From contig CAWFNY010000001.1 in the NCBI GenBank assembly GCA_963817435.1, positions 1,736,001-1,800,000 on the forward strand: 64,000 nucleotides of DNA, read 5' to 3'. This DNA comes from JADJOM01 sp963817435. GTDB lineage: Bacteria > Gemmatimonadota > Gemmatimonadetes > Gemmatimonadales > GWC2-71-9. Each line of letters begins with the position of its first letter. The first letter of the stretch is position 1. A program made the position numbers and the translations under genes. Below, piece by piece: positions 34,677 to 43,521 of this stretch. The notes under the pieces were generated by a model. The model was given only the letters and a program-made list of their open reading frames with translations. It had not been told where the DNA came from and did not search any database.

Positions 34677-35656
34677 CTTTCTGGAAGAATCGCAACGTCT
34701 TCGTCACCGGCGCTTCCGGCCTCCTCGGCTCCTGGATGAGCGAGGAGCTCGTTCGCCGCGGCGCCAACGTGACGGTCCTGCTGCGTGACTGGGTGCCGGC
34801 GAGCCGGCTCAACCAGACCGGGCTGCTCGAGCGCGTCAACGCGGTGCGCGGCGAACTCGAGGATGCGCCGCTGCTGCTCCGCGCTCTGAATGAACATGAG
34901 ATCGAGACTGTCCTGCACCTCGGCGCGCAGACCATCGTCGGCACGGCATCCCGCTCCGCGGTGTCCACCTTCGAGGCCAACATCGTCGGCACCTGGAATC
35001 TGCTGGAGGCCTGCCGCGCGCTCCCGCGCCAGGTACGGCGGGTGATCGTCGCCTCCAGCGACAAGGCGTACGGCGAACATCCCACGCTGCCGTACACCGA
35101 GGACGCGCCGCTCCAGGGCCGGTTCCCCTACGACGTCTCCAAGTCCTGCGCCGACCTGATCACCTTCTCGTACTACCACACCTACCGCCTGCCGGTCGCG
35201 GTGACCCGCTGCGGCAATCTCTTCGGTGGCGGGGATCTCAACTTCAATCGCCTGATTCCCGGAACCATCCGCTCCGCCCTGCAGAACGAGCACCCGCTGG
35301 TCCGCAGCGACGGCAGCTTCATCCGCGACTACTTCTACGTCCGGGATGCCGTCAACGCCTATCTCCTGCTGGCGGAGCGGATGGACGATCCCGCGTTCCA
35401 CGGGCAGGCCTTCAACTTCGGGACCGAGACCCCGCTCTCCGTGCTGCAGGTCGTGCGGGCCGTGCTCGACCGCATGAAGAAGGCTGACCTTGCCCCCATC
35501 ATCCTGAACGAGGCCAGCCACGAGATCACCCGGCAATACCTCGATTGCGCCAAGGCCCGCCGGATGATGGACTGGCACCCCGCATTCACGTTCGAGCAGG
35601 GCCTCGACGAAGCCATCGCCTGGTATCGCGACTGGCTGGACCGCAGGGATCGCTGA
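34673..35656 (+). CDS. rfbG: CDP-glucose 4,6-dehydratase-like SDR
   Basis: A 327-residue extended SDR with VTGASGLLGSW at 11-21, SSDKAYGE and the catalytic YDVSK. The SDKAYG...YDVSKSCADL combination and the overlap with rfbF identify it as the enzyme turning CDP-glucose into CDP-4-keto-6-deoxyglucose. It is somewhat shorter than enterobacterial RfbG and has HLGAQTIVG where those proteins have HLAAQ, so a related NDP-sugar dehydratase is possible. Confidence 0.85.
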   Translation: MTFWKNRNVFVTGASGLLGSWMSEELVRRGANVTVLLRDWVPASRLNQTGLLERVNAVRGELEDAPLLLRALNEHEIETVLHLGAQTIVGTASRSAVSTFEANIVGTWNLLEACRALPRQVRRVIVASSDKAYGEHPTLPYTEDAPLQGRFPYDVSKSCADLITFSYYHTYRLPVAVTRCGNLFGGGDLNFNRLIPGTIRSALQNEHPLVRSDGSFIRDYFYVRDAVNAYLLLAERMDDPAFHGQAFNFGTETPLSVLQVVRAVLDRMKKADLAPIILNEASHEITRQYLDCAKARRMMDWHPAFTFEQGLDEAIAWYRDWLDRRDR

Positions 35657-36048
35657 CCGGACTTCCCGGCTCACCCGAGCCGCGTCGGCGCGCCCGGCGG
35701 CCGGTGCCAACCGGCCACCCTGGTGCTCCCTGCGAAGCCTCCAGCCGGTTTCCGTGCATTCGGCACGGTCGGGTGTGGAGTGCAAACCACTGGGCGTTGC
35801 TTCAACGCAACAGCCCTGCGCTCCCTTGCGACATCCCCAGCCCAGCATGAGTCCCCAGACCCCGGACTTTCGAGGCCTCGGCCGGTTTGGGCCCGGTCTG
35901 GACCCCGGGGACGACCTCGGAGCCGACAGAGGCACCGGCTGACTCCATCCGGACCGCAGGTCCGCCGGCTCGGCCATGGCATGGAACGAGGATTGCCAAC
36001 ACTCCGGAACTCCAGATTGGTCATGATCATAGACTCTCGCTGAGACCG
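35657..36048. other. Non-coding gap after rfbG
   Basis: A 392-bp region on the plus strand between rfbG and a GT-C gene. Long open frames on the minus strand here continue antisense through the GT-C gene and look like high-GC shadows. No clear promoter, terminator or repeat was recognised. Confidence 0.5.
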
Positions 36049-37701
36049 GTGCCCCTGAGCCTTCCGATCCTGCTCCTCGCGCTGCTTGCGGCCGTGATCC
36101 CCCCCCAGGCCCTTGCGATGGCCCTGACCGGGGCAGCCGCGCCGCAGGTTGTCACGGGGCTCTGGATGCTGAAGGGTTCGCTGCTGCTGCTGGCGGGATT
36201 CCTGGCCCTCGCGCGGCGGGTAGACATTCAGGCCTCGGGGGAGCTGCTCGCCCCACGGCAGGATGAGCCGGTTCCGGCCTGGGCACCCTGGGCGATGCTG
36301 GCGCTGCTGGCGATCGGGGGAGCGCTCCGCCTCCATCGTCTCGGCGAGGGGCTCTGGTTCGACGAGATTCAGACGCTGGTGGACTACGTTCGGCTGCCGC
36401 TGGGCCGGATCGTGACGACTTTCGACAGTCAGAATCAGCACCTGCTCTACTCGATCAGCGCCCGGCTCAGCGTCGCCGTGCTGGGAGAGAGCGCCAGTGC
36501 GCTCCGGTTGCCGGCGGTGATTTTCGGAACCGCGAGTCTCTGGGCGGTCTACCGCTTCGGGCGGGAGGTGTCGGGTGTGCGGGCGGGCCTGCTCGCAGCA
36601 ACGCTGCTGACCCTGTCGTACCACCACGTCTGGTTCTCCCAGAATGCCCGGGGATACACCGGACTGCTGCTGTGGACGCTGCTGGGCTCGCTGGCGTTCC
36701 TCAAGCTGTTGCGCGACCCGCAGGCCGGCTGGGGCTGGATCCTCGCCTACGGCCTGACGATGGCGCTGGGTGCATACACCCACATCACCTCGGCCTTCAC
36801 CTCGGCCGCGCATGCGCTGCTGCTGGTGGGCCTGACGTGGAGCGGGCGCCATCGAGCCCCGAAGGGGTGGATCCGCCCGGCGCTGGGCCTCGTGGCGTCG
36901 GGACTGATCGGGCTGGTGCTCTACGCGCCGGTCCTGCCGCAGTTCATCACCACGCTGCTGACGCCGGGACCGCACGCGGCGGCAACCGCGTGGCAGAATC
37001 CGCTGTGGCTGGCGGCCGAGACGCTGCGCGGGCTGGCTGCGGGGCTGCCCGGCGGATGGGGGGGCCTGACGGCAGGGCTGGTGGTTGTGGCAGCCGGATT
37101 GTGGAGCTTCTGGCGCGTAGAACGCGGCGTAGTTGCCCTGCTGGTGCTGCCGGGACTGATCACCGGTGCGGCCATGGCGGCCGTGAGCCACAACTTGTGG
37201 CCGCGCTTCTTCTTCTTCAGCGCCGGATTCGCGGTGCTGATCGCGGTCCAGGGCGGGTTCGCGCTCTCGCGGCTGCTGCTGCGCGAGCGGGGTGAGTGGG
37301 CCGCGACCGCCGCCATCCTGCTCGTGGCGGCGGGCAGCGGCCTGACGGTGCCTCGCGCGTGGGGCCCCAAACAGGACTACCAGCAGGCGGCAGCCTTCGT
37401 CGCGTCCCATCGGGCGCCGGAGGACGCGGTGGTGACGGTGGATCTCACCATCTTTCCGTACGAGCGCTACGCCGAGTGCCCGTGCACCGCGGTCCGGGGC
37501 GTCGATGCACTGGAAGCCGTGGAGCAGTCGCACCCGCGCACCTGGGTCCTGACCACGTTCCCGATCCGACTGGCATCGGTCGAGCCGGCCATCTGGAAGC
37601 GTTTGCAGACGCAGTATGACACCGCGGCCGTCTACCCTGGCACCGTCGGTGGCGGCGCGATTGTGGTGATGGTTCGTCGAGCTCTTCCTCCAGCGACCTG
37701 A
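36049..37701 (+). CDS. GT-C family membrane glycosyltransferase (PMT/ArnT-like)
   Basis: A 550-residue polytopic protein. The acidic loop GLWFDEIQTLVDYVRL carries the D-E pair of the PMT/ArnT superfamily, and YHHVWFSQNARGYTGLLLW is the signature segment found in many bacterial members. It would transfer a sugar from a polyprenyl-phosphate donor outside the membrane. The GTG at 36049 begins directly at the first helix; the longer in-frame extension is not hydrophobic and is rejected. The GT2 ten bases downstream may make the lipid-linked donor. Confidence 0.85.
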   Translation: MPLSLPILLLALLAAVIPPQALAMALTGAAAPQVVTGLWMLKGSLLLLAGFLALARRVDIQASGELLAPRQDEPVPAWAPWAMLALLAIGGALRLHRLGEGLWFDEIQTLVDYVRLPLGRIVTTFDSQNQHLLYSISARLSVAVLGESASALRLPAVIFGTASLWAVYRFGREVSGVRAGLLAATLLTLSYHHVWFSQNARGYTGLLLWTLLGSLAFLKLLRDPQAGWGWILAYGLTMALGAYTHITSAFTSAAHALLLVGLTWSGRHRAPKGWIRPALGLVASGLIGLVLYAPVLPQFITTLLTPGPHAAATAWQNPLWLAAETLRGLAAGLPGGWGGLTAGLVVVAAGLWSFWRVERGVVALLVLPGLITGAAMAAVSHNLWPRFFFFSAGFAVLIAVQGGFALSRLLLRERGEWAATAAILLVAAGSGLTVPRAWGPKQDYQQAAAFVASHRAPEDAVVTVDLTIFPYERYAECPCTAVRGVDALEAVEQSHPRTWVLTTFPIRLASVEPAIWKRLQTQYDTAAVYPGTVGGGAIVVMVRRALPPAT

Positions 37702-37711
37702 GGCCGAACGC

Positions 37712-38608
37712 GTGATCGAAGACATTCTCGAAGGCGATCCGACCAGCCTGCGGCAGGCGGTCTCCATCGTCATTCCCGCGTTCAATGAAGGCGCGCACGT
37801 GGCCGACCAGATCCGGTGCGTCGAGACCGTGATGCAGGGCACCGGCTGGGAATACGAGATCCTGGTCGTGGACGACGGGTCGAGTGACGATACCGCCGCC
37901 CGGGCGGACAGCGCGGGCGTACGGGTCCTCAAGCGGGCCCAGAATCGCGGCTACGGTGCCGCGCTGAAGCTGGGGATCCGCCGCGCGAAGTACGATTTCA
38001 TCCTGATCACGGATGCCGACGGGACCTATCCCGTGGAGGCGATCCCGGGGCTGCTCGAGCGCAGCTTCCGGAACGCGATGGTGGTGGGCGCCCGCACCGG
38101 CAAGACGGTGCAGATCCCGTGGGTCCGCCGTCCCGCAAAGGAATTCATCCGCGCGCTGGCCAGCTACCTGAGCGGCCAGCACATCCCGGATATCAATTCG
38201 GGAATGCGGGTCATGCGGAAGGATCTGGTGCAGCGGTACGAGCACCTCCTGCCTGACGGATTCTCCTTCACTTCGACGATCACTCTCGCGGCCATCTGCA
38301 ACGGCCATCTCGTGGAGTACATCCCGATCGACTACCACTCGCGGCTCGGTGAATCGAAGATCCGGGCGCGGCACGCCTATGACTTCACGCTGCTCATCCT
38401 CCGGACGATCGTCTATTTCAACCCCCTCCGGGTCTTCATCCCGCTGGGAGTCCTGCTCACCCTGATCGGCATCGCGAAGCTCTCCATCGACCTGGTGCGG
38501 GTGCACAAGTTCTCGGGCAGCGTCGTGATCGCCTTCCTGGCGGCCATCATCATCTGGTGCGTCGGGCTGCTGGCCGACCAGAACGCCCGCATGGCGATGC
38601 GCCGATGA
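37712..38608 (+). CDS. Polyprenyl-phosphate glycosyltransferase (GT2, GtrB/DPM1-like)
   Basis: A 298-residue GT2 with VSIVIPAFNEGAHV, VVDDGSSDDT, the D101-A-D103 metal motif and two C-terminal membrane helices (about 233-253 and 266-286), the arrangement of GtrB/DPM1 enzymes that load a sugar onto undecaprenyl phosphate. Start is GTG with GAGG eight bases upstream. It follows a GT-C gene and overlaps a UPF0104 gene, fitting a lipid-linked donor route. Confidence 0.87.
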   Translation: MIEDILEGDPTSLRQAVSIVIPAFNEGAHVADQIRCVETVMQGTGWEYEILVVDDGSSDDTAARADSAGVRVLKRAQNRGYGAALKLGIRRAKYDFILITDADGTYPVEAIPGLLERSFRNAMVVGARTGKTVQIPWVRRPAKEFIRALASYLSGQHIPDINSGMRVMRKDLVQRYEHLLPDGFSFTSTITLAAICNGHLVEYIPIDYHSRLGESKIRARHAYDFTLLILRTIVYFNPLRVFIPLGVLLTLIGIAKLSIDLVRVHKFSGSVVIAFLAAIIIWCVGLLADQNARMAMRR

Positions 38609-39567
38609 AGGTCTGGACGAAGGTCGCCGTCAGCGCGGCGTTGTTCGCGCTGCTCGCCTGGATCCTGCCGTGGCACCAGGTGCGGGAGGCCGTGGGGCGG
38701 CTGTCGCCGAGCGTCTGGGCCGGGGTGCTCACCGGCTTCGTGCTCGGGCATGCGCTCGGCGTGGTGAAGTGGCGGATGTTCGTGAATGCGGGCCATGCCG
38801 CGCTCAACGCGACCGATGCGGCGCTCTGCTACTGCGCCGGGCTGTTCGCCAACCTCTGCCTGCCGAGCATCGTCGGCGGCGACGTCCTGCGCATGGCGCT
38901 GGCCGGACGGTTCACCAAGCGGCCGGAAGCGGCATTCCTCGGTGGCGTCCTCGACCGGCTCACCGACATGATCGCCATGGCGATCCTGATCGCGGTTGGC
39001 GGACTCACCGCCCGCAACGCCCTTCCGGGCTGGAGCGGCGAAGTGCTGACCGTCGGCATCGTGGTGAGCGCCGGGGCGCTGGGTTTCTCGCTGCCGTTCC
39101 TGCTCCGCCGCCCGCTCAAGTGGTGGCCCCGCAAGATCCGCCGCCCGGTCAGCCGCACGCTGGTCGGTCTCCGCCGCCTGGTGCGCGAGCCGAGGACCGG
39201 CGCGCTCGGCCTCGGACTGTCGCTCACGATCCAGGGGAGTTTCGTGCTGCTCAATGCCTGGCTGGGCCGGGCGGTCGGCATCGACGTCCCCCTCGCGGTC
39301 TGGTTCCTCGTGTGGCCGCTGGCCAAGGTGGCGAGCCTCATGCCGATCAGCCTCGGCGGCCTGGCGGTCCGGGAGACCACGCTCGCGGCGCTGCTCGCAC
39401 CGTTCGGCGTGCCGTTCGCCGTCGGCGTCGTCTGCTCGCTTCTGTGGCAAACCGTGCTGATCGCCGGTGGACTCATCGGCGGGGGCATCTGGCTGGTGCT
39501 CGGCAGGCTCCGCGCCGCACCGCCCATCAACGCCGCCCTGCACGAGGCCGCCAAGCATCATGTCTGA
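38605..39567 (+). CDS. Lysylphosphatidylglycerol synthase TM-region/UPF0104 family membrane protein
   Basis: A 320-residue protein of 7-8 helices from the family that covers the transmembrane part of MprF and AglD. Family-like segments are LPSIVGGDVLRMALAG, FLGGVLDRLTDMIAMAIL and MPISLGGLAVRETTLAALL. Members are often linked to lipid-carrier flipping or glycosylation; a flippase role for the lipid-linked sugar made by the overlapping GT2 is a reasonable inference. The start at 38605 overlaps the GT2 stop (ATGA). Confidence 0.83.
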   Translation: MKVWTKVAVSAALFALLAWILPWHQVREAVGRLSPSVWAGVLTGFVLGHALGVVKWRMFVNAGHAALNATDAALCYCAGLFANLCLPSIVGGDVLRMALAGRFTKRPEAAFLGGVLDRLTDMIAMAILIAVGGLTARNALPGWSGEVLTVGIVVSAGALGFSLPFLLRRPLKWWPRKIRRPVSRTLVGLRRLVREPRTGALGLGLSLTIQGSFVLLNAWLGRAVGIDVPLAVWFLVWPLAKVASLMPISLGGLAVRETTLAALLAPFGVPFAVGVVCSLLWQTVLIAGGLIGGGIWLVLGRLRAAPPINAALHEAAKHHV

Positions 39568-40975
39568 ACCGCACGTCGTCATTCTCGGCGCGGGGCCGGC
39601 CGGTGTTGGTGCCGCCTATCAACTGCGCCGCCAGCGCCGCGCCCGGGTCACCGTCCTCGAGCAGCAACAGGTCGTCGGGGGCAACGCGGGCAGCTTCACG
39701 CTCGAGGGACTTCGCGTCGACTACGGCAGCCATCGCCTGCACCCGGCGTGCGAGCCCGAGATCATGCGGGACATCCGCGGGTTCCTCGGCGACGACCTCC
39801 TCGACCGCCCGCGCCACGGCCGGATCGGGCTGCGGGGGCGCTGGATCCACTTCCCGCTCAAGCCGGTGGACCTGCTGCTCCGGCTGGACCCCGGCTTCGC
39901 GGCGGGGACGCTGCGCGACATGGCGGCCAAGCCGTTCCGCAAACAGAACGAAGGCGACACCTTCGCGAGCGTGCTCTGGGCCAATCTGGGCCCGACCATT
40001 TGCCAGGATTTCTATTTCCCGTACGCCCGAAAGATCTGGGGCCGGGCCCCAGAGGAACTCTCCGGCATCCAGGCGCGACGGCGCGTCTCGGCCGGCTCGT
40101 TCGGCAAGCTGATCCGCAAGGTGCTGAGCGCCGTGCCCGGTCTGAAGCCGCCAGGATCGGGGCGCTTCTTCTACCCCCGGAAGGGCTTCGGCCAGATCAG
40201 CGAGGCCTACGCCGAGGCCGCGGTCGCGGCGGGTGCCGAGCTCCGGCTGGGTGCCCGGGTGACCCGTCTGGCCCGGCGCGTCGGGGCGCCGGGCTGGATC
40301 GTGGGAACCGAGGGCGCCAACGGCGCCGCGACCCTGGAAGCGGACTACCTCTGGTCCACGATTCCGATCACCACGCTCGCCCGCGCGATGCCTGACACGC
40401 CGCCGGCCGTGCTGGCAGCCGCGGGCAGGATCGACTATCGCGCGATGCTGCTGGTCTATCTCGCCCTCGATGTCGAGCAGTTCACCGAGTACGATGCGCA
40501 CTACTTCCCGGGCGCGAACATCACGATCACCCGGCTGTCTGAACCCAGGAACTATTCGGTCGTCCCGGAACCGCGCGGCCGGACGGTGCTCTGCGCCGAA
40601 CTGCCCTGCGATGCCGAGGATGCCACCTGGAAGCTCGACGACGCGGCCCTCGGCCGCCTCGTCACCGACGACCTCGCGCGGGCCGGCGTGCCCCTGCCCC
40701 GTCCGCCGATCGGGGTGATGGTGAAGCGGCTCCGCCAGGCCTATCCGATCTACCTCAACGGATACCAGGAGCCGCTGGGAACGCTCGACGCCTGGGCGAC
40801 CGCGCTGCCCCGGGTGCTGAGCTACGGGCGCCAGGGGCTGTTCGCGCACGACAACACGCACCACGCCCTGTTCATGGCCTATGCCGCCGCCGAGTGTCTC
40901 CGCGCCGAGGGCTTCGACGAGAAGCGCTGGGCGGAGTACCGCGAGGTGTTCAAGACTCACGTGGTGGAGGACTGA
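39560..40975 (+). CDS. FAD-dependent amine-oxidase/protoporphyrinogen-oxidase-like protein
   Basis: A 471-residue flavoprotein. The N-terminal dinucleotide fold VVILGAGPAGVGAAYQL is followed by VVGGNAGSF and VDYGSHRLHP; the C-terminal FAD segment is not strongly typical. Homologous proteins beside glycosyltransferases are often annotated as UDP-galactopyranose-mutase-like or FAD-dependent oxidases with unknown role. It overlaps the UPF0104 gene by eight bases and is followed one base later by a membrane protein, so it probably acts on a sugar or lipid of this glycan. Reaction unknown. Confidence 0.8.
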   Translation: MSEPHVVILGAGPAGVGAAYQLRRQRRARVTVLEQQQVVGGNAGSFTLEGLRVDYGSHRLHPACEPEIMRDIRGFLGDDLLDRPRHGRIGLRGRWIHFPLKPVDLLLRLDPGFAAGTLRDMAAKPFRKQNEGDTFASVLWANLGPTICQDFYFPYARKIWGRAPEELSGIQARRRVSAGSFGKLIRKVLSAVPGLKPPGSGRFFYPRKGFGQISEAYAEAAVAAGAELRLGARVTRLARRVGAPGWIVGTEGANGAATLEADYLWSTIPITTLARAMPDTPPAVLAAAGRIDYRAMLLVYLALDVEQFTEYDAHYFPGANITITRLSEPRNYSVVPEPRGRTVLCAELPCDAEDATWKLDDAALGRLVTDDLARAGVPLPRPPIGVMVKRLRQAYPIYLNGYQEPLGTLDAWATALPRVLSYGRQGLFAHDNTHHALFMAYAAAECLRAEGFDEKRWAEYREVFKTHVVED

Positions 40976-40976
40976 C

Positions 40977-42482
40977 ATGCCGACGTCCGCCGTTCGCCTC
41001 AGGCTCTTCTTCACCTGCTGGATCGTGTTCGTGCTGCACTTCGCGACCGACTTCGTGCGGGAGCACTACCTCGTCGTCAGCATGGTGGAGGACCACACCT
41101 ACGCGCTCGACAAGTACTATGGGCTGCACGTCGACATCTTCCAGAATCCGCCGAACGCCAAGGTCCAGGGCGCGCACCACGGCGCCAATCCGGGCATCTC
41201 GATGGTGGCCGCCATCCCCTACGCCATCTTCCGCCCGGCGGTCGATTTCATCGTCAATCGCGAGCTCGCCGCGCGCGCGGCGCGGGGCGACACCACCGCG
41301 GTCTACCGGGACGACCGGCCGCGCCGGGTGGAGTTCTACCAGAAGATCCGGCGCATGGGCCTCGATATCCGCTTCGCCCTCGTCGGCGCGATCACCATGG
41401 CCTTCTGCATGGCACCACTGAGCGCGGCGAGCGCGGTCATCATGTTCAACCTGCTCGAGGCAATGGGACTCGTCAGGCGCGTCGCCCTGGGCTTCTCCCT
41501 GCTCTATGCCTTCGGGACGCCGGTCTTCTTCCGCACCGGCTACCTGAACCAGAACCTCGGTCTCGGCATTTTCGCCTTCCTCGGATTCGCACTCATCTGG
41601 GATCCCGCCAACCGGTTCGGCTGGACGGTCAAGCGACGATTCCTCGTCGCGGGTCTGCTCGGTGGCCTCGCCTTCCTGTGCGACTACAGCGGCGCCATCC
41701 TCATGGGGCTGCTCGGCTTCTATGCGTGGTGGCGGGCGAGCGACGAGGCCGGCGTCGCCGGCGGGTTCCGGCTCTCGCTCTGGTACCTGCTCGGATGCCT
41801 CCCCGGCATCCTGCTGCTGTGGCAGTATCAGTATGAGAGCTTCGGCAACCCCTTCCTGCCACCGCAGAACTGGATGGCGCCGGTCGAGTGGATCGACGTC
41901 GGCTACAAGGGCGTGGGGGGCATCAGCGCGAACCTGCTGCGGCTGCTCCTGGTCGATCCGCGGTACGGACTCCTGATCACAACGCCGGTCGCGGTGCTGG
42001 CCTTCGCGGCCCCGTGGCTGGCGCGGCGCCATCCAGGCCCGCTGCCGTACCGGGAGGCGGTGGTGTGCGTGGGTCTGACCGCCGCCATGGTACTCTTCTT
42101 CGGTACGGTGCAGTACACCCAGTTGCAGTGGGTCACCGGCATCCGCTACCTCGCCGCGATCCTGCCGTTCGTCTTCCTCGCTGCGGTGCCGGCCCTGTTG
42201 CGCCTGCCGAGACTCCTGACCTACGCGATCGCGCTGCTGTCCGTGGTGGTGAGCTGGAGCCTGGCGATGGTGCGCTCCCAGGGCACCGTGCTCGACAATC
42301 TGGAGCACGTCTTCGTGGAGGGTTTCCAGTTGCCGTGGCTCACCGTACTGTCCAAGCTGGCCACCCAGTACGCCCCCTGGCTCACCCACGGGGTATCCGC
42401 GCTGCCCCTGATGGCGCTGACGGGAGCGGCGGTGTACCTGATCTGGCGGGTGGATTCCCCCTGGAAGCGGCTGGAAAGCTGA
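40977..42482 (+). CDS. Polytopic membrane protein, GT-C-like
   Basis: A 501-residue protein with about ten predicted helices. The first extracytoplasmic loop is acidic (REHYLVVSMVEDHTYALDKYY) and is followed by HHGANPGISMVAAIPYAIF; the general shape resembles GT-C glycosyltransferases but no family motif is certain. It is the last gene of the long plus-strand run that starts at 20262 and lies just before the sigma-54 promoter of the next unit. Confidence 0.65.
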   Translation: MPTSAVRLRLFFTCWIVFVLHFATDFVREHYLVVSMVEDHTYALDKYYGLHVDIFQNPPNAKVQGAHHGANPGISMVAAIPYAIFRPAVDFIVNRELAARAARGDTTAVYRDDRPRRVEFYQKIRRMGLDIRFALVGAITMAFCMAPLSAASAVIMFNLLEAMGLVRRVALGFSLLYAFGTPVFFRTGYLNQNLGLGIFAFLGFALIWDPANRFGWTVKRRFLVAGLLGGLAFLCDYSGAILMGLLGFYAWWRASDEAGVAGGFRLSLWYLLGCLPGILLLWQYQYESFGNPFLPPQNWMAPVEWIDVGYKGVGGISANLLRLLLVDPRYGLLITTPVAVLAFAAPWLARRHPGPLPYREAVVCVGLTAAMVLFFGTVQYTQLQWVTGIRYLAAILPFVFLAAVPALLRLPRLLTYAIALLSVVVSWSLAMVRSQGTVLDNLEHVFVEGFQLPWLTVLSKLATQYAPWLTHGVSALPLMALTGAAVYLIWRVDSPWKRLES

Positions 42483-42489
42483 ACCCGGA

Positions 42490-42505
42490 TTGGCACCAAG
42501 CTTGC
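42490..42505 (+). promoter_or_regulatory. Consensus sigma-54 promoter
   Basis: TTGGCACCAAGCTTGC matches the sigma-54 consensus YTGGCAC-N5-TTGC at every fixed position. GG (42492-42493) and GC (42504-42505) are 10 bases apart. A start near 42517 gives a leader of about 170 nt before the GT2 ATG at 42686. The sequence just after it (GTGGTA at 42514-42519) repeats the TACCAC core seen upstream of the Wzc gene. This is the best sigma-54 match noticed in the window. Confidence 0.75.
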
Positions 42506-42685
42506 GCGTTATGGTGGTACGCATTTAGTGCTAATTCGTTGCAGAGCATGAAGTTACGGAAATGCCTCTGGCTGTCTCACGCCTGAAAGTGTGGCGCAGG
42601 GCCAGAGTGCTGTGGGCCGGAAGCCGCAGTGGAACCCGGTGCCGCACCCGACTAGGCGCTCCAGTGGACTCGCAAGAGGAGACCA

Positions 42686-43492
42686 ATGACCAGGATTTCG
42701 AACGCCGCGGAAGCCAGGACGCGGGGTCCCGTCACGGTGGATGTGGTGATCCCCGTCCTGAACGAGGCGCACGTGCTCGAGAAGAGCGTCACGACCGTCC
42801 GTGCCTTCCTCGCCGAGCAGAAGGGCTGGACCAGCCGGGTCGTGATCGTCGACAACGGCTCCACCGATGGCACCGACGTCGTCGCGCGGCGCCTGGCGGA
42901 AACTCACGCCGATGTGCGCTTCCTGCAGTTGCCACAGCGCGGGCGCGGGCGCGCGCTCAGGCATGCGTGGACGCAGAGCGATGCCGAAGTCGTCTCCTAT
43001 ACTGACGTCGATCTGTCGACCGAGCTGCCAGCGCTGCCGGTGCTGGTACGAGCCGTCGTCGAAGAGGGCTACGACCTCGGCACCGGCTCCCGGCTGCTCC
43101 CGCAGTCGAAGACGGTCCGCTCCGCCAAGCGCGAGTTCATCTCCCGCTGCTACAACCTGATGGTCAAGGCGGTCCTGTGGACCTCGTTCAGCGACGCCCA
43201 GTGCGGTTTCAAGGTGGTCAGCCGCCGCGTCGTGCAGGAGATCGTGCCGGAAATCAAGGACCAGGCCTGGTTCTTCGACACCGAACTGCTGGTGCTGGCC
43301 GAAAAGCGCGGCTATCGCATCAAGGATCTGCCGGTCGAGTGGATCGAGGACGATGACAGCCGCGTCAAGATCGTCAAGACGGCCTGGGAAGACATCAAGG
43401 GCGTCGCACGCCTGCGCTGGGAACTCTGGCGGGAGATGCTGAGCCCGACGCCCCGCGCGGCGGTGTCGGTCTCGAAGCGGGCCGCGCAGTGA
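42686..43492 (+). CDS. Glycosyltransferase family 2
   Basis: A 268-residue GT2 with VDVVIPVLNEAHVLEKS, VDNGSTDGTD and the D107-V-D109 metal motif, then SDAQCGFKVVSRR, a segment common in polyprenyl-phosphate glucosyltransferases. There are no membrane helices. GAGGAG lies just before the ATG. It heads a four-gene unit behind the consensus sigma-54 promoter at 42490, so its expression probably depends on an NtrC-type activator such as the one at 8603-10129. Confidence 0.88.
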   Translation: MTRISNAAEARTRGPVTVDVVIPVLNEAHVLEKSVTTVRAFLAEQKGWTSRVVIVDNGSTDGTDVVARRLAETHADVRFLQLPQRGRGRALRHAWTQSDAEVVSYTDVDLSTELPALPVLVRAVVEEGYDLGTGSRLLPQSKTVRSAKREFISRCYNLMVKAVLWTSFSDAQCGFKVVSRRVVQEIVPEIKDQAWFFDTELLVLAEKRGYRIKDLPVEWIEDDDSRVKIVKTAWEDIKGVARLRWELWREMLSPTPRAAVSVSKRAAQ

Positions 43493-43521
43493 AGCCCTCG
43501 CGCCGGCTGGGCTGAGCCCGG

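Noticed and set aside
35671..37932. 753-residue minus-strand open frame
   Set aside because: Antisense to a GT-C gene with clear motifs; low-complexity Gln/Arg/Pro composition indicates a shadow.
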